Shown here piece after piece: positions 61,088 to 64,000 of a DNA stretch of 64,000 nt (position 1 is its first letter; each line of letters opens with the position of its first letter). The notes under the pieces are model-generated. The model saw only the letters and a list, made by a program, of their open reading frames with translations. It ran no database searches and was not told the origin of the DNA. The position numbers and the translations under genes are program-made. Origin of the DNA: Gambelia wislizenii (taxonomy: Eukaryota; Chordata; Lepidosauria; Squamata; Crotaphytidae); assembly GCA_030847615.1 (NCBI GenBank), contig JAUMIR010000012.1, positions 3,341,501-3,405,500 of the forward strand, read 5' to 3'.

Positions 61088-61445
61088 TCCAGCATTGCAA
61101 GTAACTTAAAACTTCCCTTTGAGCCTTTAGAAATCCAGTTTAGGCCTCCAAAGAAAAGTGAGCACAATGGCGTGCAGTTTCAAACATGGGCAAAACCACA
61201 ACCCCCCCCCAAAAAAAACTCCACCCACAGCAAATCTATTGACGGCTTGGGCCCTCAATAAAAAGGAACACCTTATTCACCTCTTAAATCACCATAGCAC
61301 AATGTCATGCAGTATCGGTGCCCTTTTGCATTAAATAGGCACTGTTATGATGCCATATTTGCCACATCCAATAAAATCCTAAGCGTGAATGGTTTTTCAA
61401 GGTTTCATTCTCTGCAATGCTAGAAATTTGGGAACTGATGGAAAT
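61088..61445 (+). repeat. Family C copy (3' part)
   Basis: AAAACTTCCC.., AAATCTATTGACGGCTTGGGCCC, AATAAAAAGGAACACCTTATTCACC, AGCACAATGTCATGCAG, GTTATGATGCCATATTTGCC, CCAATAAAATCC match 14.25-14.43 kb. 61386-61440 then shares GTGAATGGTTTTTCAAGG and AATGCTAGAAATTTGG with 35.3 kb. Confidence 0.6.
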
Positions 61446-61449
61446 CTTG

Positions 61450-61995
61450 GCAAGGAGGGGGATAGAATTCTTACTTCGGTGGGCAATGCCCTCATTTTGC
61501 CCCATAGCGATAACTCTGTGTACAAATTCATTCTGAAAACCCAGGTGCAGATAAAAACCTGTTCACCATGTTCCTGGATTCATTCACTGGCCTTCCTGTA
61601 TGGCTTTCTCTCTCTTTCCTTCTGCAGAACATTACTGGCAGGACTGAACCAGCAAGGATTAAACGCAGGATGGTGGACATGTTGCTTTGGGGGGCAGCCA
61701 GAGCTCAAGAGGGACAGCTCCCCACCCTTGAGGAGCATACAGTACAATCTACCTTTCCTGGCAAGCATGGGGCGGTCAGACAAAGAATCAAAGGGAAAAA
61801 GGAGAGGCAGGAGTAACAAGGGGAATAGGTGAAGGCGGTTGGTCGATAAGGCGTTAAGCTTGATTTCCACTGGGGACTCTTAAGGCACCGGGCCAAAGGG
61901 CTGAGTGGAAGAGGTGGAGGTGGAGGAAGGATTTGGAAGAATAAACAGAGCAAAAGAGAGAGAGAGGTGAGAAAGAGAGAGATGCAGGCAGGATG
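61450..61995. other. No recognised feature
   Basis: Unique-looking. A 147-codon frame (61389-61832) starts within family C and has no domain. Confidence 0.3.
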
Positions 61996-61997
61996 CT

Positions 61998-62235
61998 AAA
62001 GTGCTAAAGGCACCAGGTCTCCTCTGATCTTGGAAGCCAAGCAGGGTCAGCCCTGGTTGGTACTTAGATGGGAGACCACCAACAAATACCCGGTGCTGTA
62101 AGGCTCTGTTGCAGAGGAAGGAGCTGGCTTCAAACCACCCCTGAGGATTCTTTGCCTAAGAAAAACCCTAAGAAACCCTACAAAATTTGTGGGGTCACTA
62201 TAAGTCGACAGGAGACTTGAAGGCACAGACACACA
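61998..62235 (+). mobile_element. 5S rRNA-derived SINE, near full length
   Basis: The head carries 5S internal-promoter sequence: TTGGAAGCCAAGCAGGGTC (box A region, 62031-62047) and TACTTAGATGGGAGACC (box C, 62061-62077), ending CCCGGTGCTGTAAGGC. The tail follows: GGAAGGAGCTGGCTTC, ACCACCCCTGAGGATTC, and GGGTCACTATAAGTCGACAGGAGACTTGAAGGCAC (RTE-like). This is the 5S-Sauria SINE plan: polymerase III type 1 promoter plus LINE-recognised tail. It is not a functional 5S gene, since the 5' third and terminator are absent. Confidence 0.85.
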
Positions 62236-62239
62236 TGCA

Positions 62240-62535
62240 CAGGGTCTAAATACTTTCAAGGCACCATACTCCATGTGAATTTCCAGAGCATGGGAAAAGG
62301 TACCTTTTTGGACTGTCACTCTCAGAATCCCTGGCTGGGGGATTCTGGGAGTGGCCGTCCAAAAAGAAGAATCTTCCCCAAGCCAGGAAGGACTGCCAAG
62401 GAATCCCAGGTGCTGTTGGGTCTATTTCAGAGGAAAGAACTGGCAAACCACCTTTGAGGGTTCCTTGACTAAGAAATCCCTGGGAAATTCATGGGGTGGC
62501 CATAAGTGAACAGGTTACGTAAAGGCACATACGCA
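62240..62535 (+). mobile_element. Composite 5S-SINE, copy 3, with complete palindrome
   Basis: CAAGGCACCATACTCCATGTGAATTTCC (5S head remnant), then the palindrome: GCATGGGAAAAGGTACCTTTTTGG with CACTCTCAGAATCC mirrored by GGATTCTGGGAGTGGCCGTCC and AAGAATCTTCCCCA. Next AAGGACTGCCAAGGAATCCC, AGGTGCTGTTGGGTC, and tail GGGTGGCCATAAGTGAACAGG. It is the most complete of three copies with the same junctions. Confidence 0.7.
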
Positions 62536-62539
62536 CGCA

Positions 62540-62765
62540 CACACAGTCAAAGCAGTGGTCCAGGGACCGGTGCCAGTCCACAAGCCATCAGCTGCTTGTC
62601 CCTAGAGAGTTTCCAGGAAAGAAAGAAAAAACTGTAGCCAATGGACACAAATAGGGTACCAAATCCTGGCAGGTTGGGGGGGAAATGCTGTTCCCTCACA
62701 TCAGACAGCTTTGGAAGCACTGATTTAAAGGAATTGGGGAATCTATGGGAGGGTGGGCCATGCAG
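62540..62765. other. No recognised feature
   Basis: 62548-62700 resembles the hAT-like CAGTGGTCCAGGGACCGGTG terminus; the rest is unassigned. Confidence 0.35.
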
Positions 62766-62771
62766 AGGGCA

Positions 62772-62856
62772 CATCATCATCATCATCATCATCACCATCT
62801 CTGCCTTTTTTCCAGTTTGGGACTTAAGGCAGCTTACCACAGTTGAAACAAACATA
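62772..62856 (-). mobile_element. L2-like LINE tail, first part
   Basis: (CAT)n at 62772-62797, then TTTCCAGTTTGGGACTTAAGGCAGCTTACCACAG. Interrupted by the MITE and continues at 63110. Confidence 0.5.
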
Positions 62857-63109
62857 CAGTCGGACCCTCAAATCCAAGGGGGTTCAATTCCCAGACTTAC
62901 CGCTGAAACCGGAAACTGCAGATAACAGCGAATTCTATTAAAATAAAGGACTTTTGGTAAAAAGTTGCATTGCAGGACCTAGAAGATGCCTAGAGGGGAT
63001 GCCTCTCTAGGCGTTTTCCAGCACAACTCTATGGTATGTGCCTCTATTTTGTGCCCCATGGATAACTGAAACCACAGATATTGGATCCATGGATATGGGG
63101 GTCTGACTG
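62857..63109. mobile_element. Tigger-like MITE inside an L2 tail
   Basis: The left end CAGTCGGACCCTCAAATCC is mirrored by the right end GGATATGGGGGTCTGACTG. The left flank is TA; the right flank is decayed. Interior: CAGGACCTAGAAGATGCCTAG, the mirrored AGGCGTTTTCCAG, and ACTCTATGGTATG. Confidence 0.85.
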
Positions 63110-63295
63110 TCGTTAAAAATTCACAGCATACAAATGTTAAAAAGCAGTTAAACCATCACAGAATTAAAAGCAGTAAAAACCACAAACCAACAAACAGCAC
63201 CAACAAACAAAAGTCCAGCCCATTATACAAGGCCTGTTTCCCTTGAAAGAAAGGCCTCCCCAGCAGATCTCAAAGCACAGGAAGGTTAATATGGG
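63110..63295 (-). mobile_element. L2-like LINE tail, second part
   Basis: A-rich tract with GTTAAAAAGCAGTTAAACC, AATTAAAAGCAGTAAAAACC, then GAAAGAAAGGCCTCCCC, as at 23.0-23.27 kb. Confidence 0.5.
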
Positions 63296-63373
63296 AGATT
63301 TTATTTATCTTCCCTTGTTGCAGCCATGCAACCCTGGGAAAAGTGCAATTGATGATGTAATGCATCAACTGTG

Positions 63374-63422
63374 GACTTGGTGACCTTTGTGGTCCCTTCT
63401 AACCCTATGATTCTGTGACTCC
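63374..63422 (+). mobile_element. CR1 LINE 3' terminus
   Basis: GGACTTGGTGACCTTTGTGGTCCC and ACCCTATGATTCTGTGACTC. Confidence 0.7.
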
Positions 63423-63539
63423 AACCTTGGTTGTGACTCTAAAGTGGTGCACCACTTCTGCAAGGTTGCTCTGTAAAGTAAACTGCAAATGTTTGCATAT
63501 TCTCCCCCAACCCCAAAATAAGTCTCTGTCATGCTTGCA

Positions 63540-64000
63540 AGTGATTTTTCACATGTGGCCAAACATCGGAGTGTGGTCAAGATGGGAAAAGTTATTAATG
63601 AGCAAGATCTCTCTCTGACAGCCTTTAAAGAGTGTGTTCATGTCATCCTTGCCTTCTCTTTACCAGCCAAACATGCCTACCTCTCTCAGCCATCAGAGTG
63701 TGGTGAAGATGGCAAAAGTTATTCATGAAAAAGAATGCACAAGTTAGGAGACACTGCAGCAGTTGGCTTCTGCCTCAGCTTCCTGGGAAGGGCAAGATTC
63801 TTTCCTCTCCTCCTATCCACTGCTGAGTTAATCGAGCACAAATTACTTTCCCACTTTGAACTCAGTTTGTAGCAATTGAAGTCAGCTGAGGAGAAATGGG
63901 GAAAGTCAGATGAGGAGAGAGAAACTGGGACATTTTAAAAGTGGCTGGAAAAAATGGGATGACAGAGGATTAATCGAGACTTTCACTGCCAAATCGGGGC
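63540..64000 (+). repeat. Family B copy, longer 5' part, runs off the window
   Basis: 63700-64000 matches 0.50-0.80 kb (TTAGGAGACACTGCAGCAG, TTTGAACTCAGTTTGTAGC, GGATTAATCGAGACTTTC). Upstream, GTGTGGTCAAGATGGGAAAAGTTATT (63571) recurs as GTGTGGTGAAGATGGCAAAAGTTATT (63698), a local direct duplication about 127 bp apart. Confidence 0.65.

Noticed and set aside
62001..62100. Possible 5S rRNA gene
   Set aside because: Only the internal-promoter half of 5S is present, it is diverged, and it is fused to an RTE-like tail with no T-run terminator. It is a SINE.

Overview
This window looks like nuclear DNA from a squamate reptile, most likely an iguanian-type lizard. The evidence is the repeat content. 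There are about two dozen 5'-truncated CR1 LINE copies ending in the ATTCTATGATTCTATGA-type tail, and many tRNA-derived Sauria SINEs with the RTE/Bov-B-like tail (CATAAGTCGGAAA...GGCACACAACAACA). SINEs whose head derives from 5S rRNA are also present, as are L2- and L1-like LINE remnants, Tigger/pogo-type MITEs flanked by TA, and palindromic hAT-like MITEs. The order is my inference; no single-copy gene is present to confirm a species.

I find no convincing host protein-coding gene, tRNA, rRNA or CRISPR array. The only reading frames that resemble proteins are decayed retrotransposon C-termini: CR1 (best at 18.8-19.5, 45.1-45.7 and 56.9-57.3 kb), L2 (19.6-20.2 kb), L1 (39.5-39.7 kb), a LINE ending in a zinc finger (27.8-28.3 kb) and another LINE C-terminus (41.2-41.65 kb). 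The window therefore reads as intergenic or deep intronic DNA.

Layout. 0-10 kb: MITEs, SINEs, CR1 tails and several multi-copy unclassified repeats. 10-14 kb: a minisatellite with alternating 45/55-bp spacing, a 192-bp tandem array, and two TIR elements, one sitting at the end of the array. 14-24 kb: unclassified repeats, MITEs, long CR1 and L2 fragments, SINEs, and a 40-bp minisatellite. 24-31.9 kb: dispersed families in opposite orientations plus repeats of possible Penelope type. 31.9-33.4 kb: a repeat-poor block, the best candidate regulatory DNA, with a 25-bp palindrome around a POU octamer. 34-41.7 kb: a mosaic that includes a head-to-head inverted element inserted as one unit with a 14-bp target duplication. 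42-52 kb: CR1, SINE and MITE copies nested in one another, with a repeat-poor block at 49.9-50.2 kb. 52-56 kb: mostly unique sequence with a CTCF-like site and a weak promoter-like segment. 56-60 kb: a cluster of CR1 copies. 60-64 kb: 5S-derived SINEs, a composite SINE and a MITE inside an L2 fragment.

The clearest structural novelties are: (1) the 40.31-40.54 kb inverted repeat carrying a CUGANGA...GAAA hammerhead-like core, with its target duplication; (2) a composite 5S-head/palindrome/RTE-tail element seen at three places; (3) the octamer palindrome at 32.0 kb; (4) several multi-copy families I could not assign. Family letters A-J are labels used only here. All alignments were made by eye, so repeat boundaries are good to about 5-15 bases unless a terminal motif or target duplication is given.
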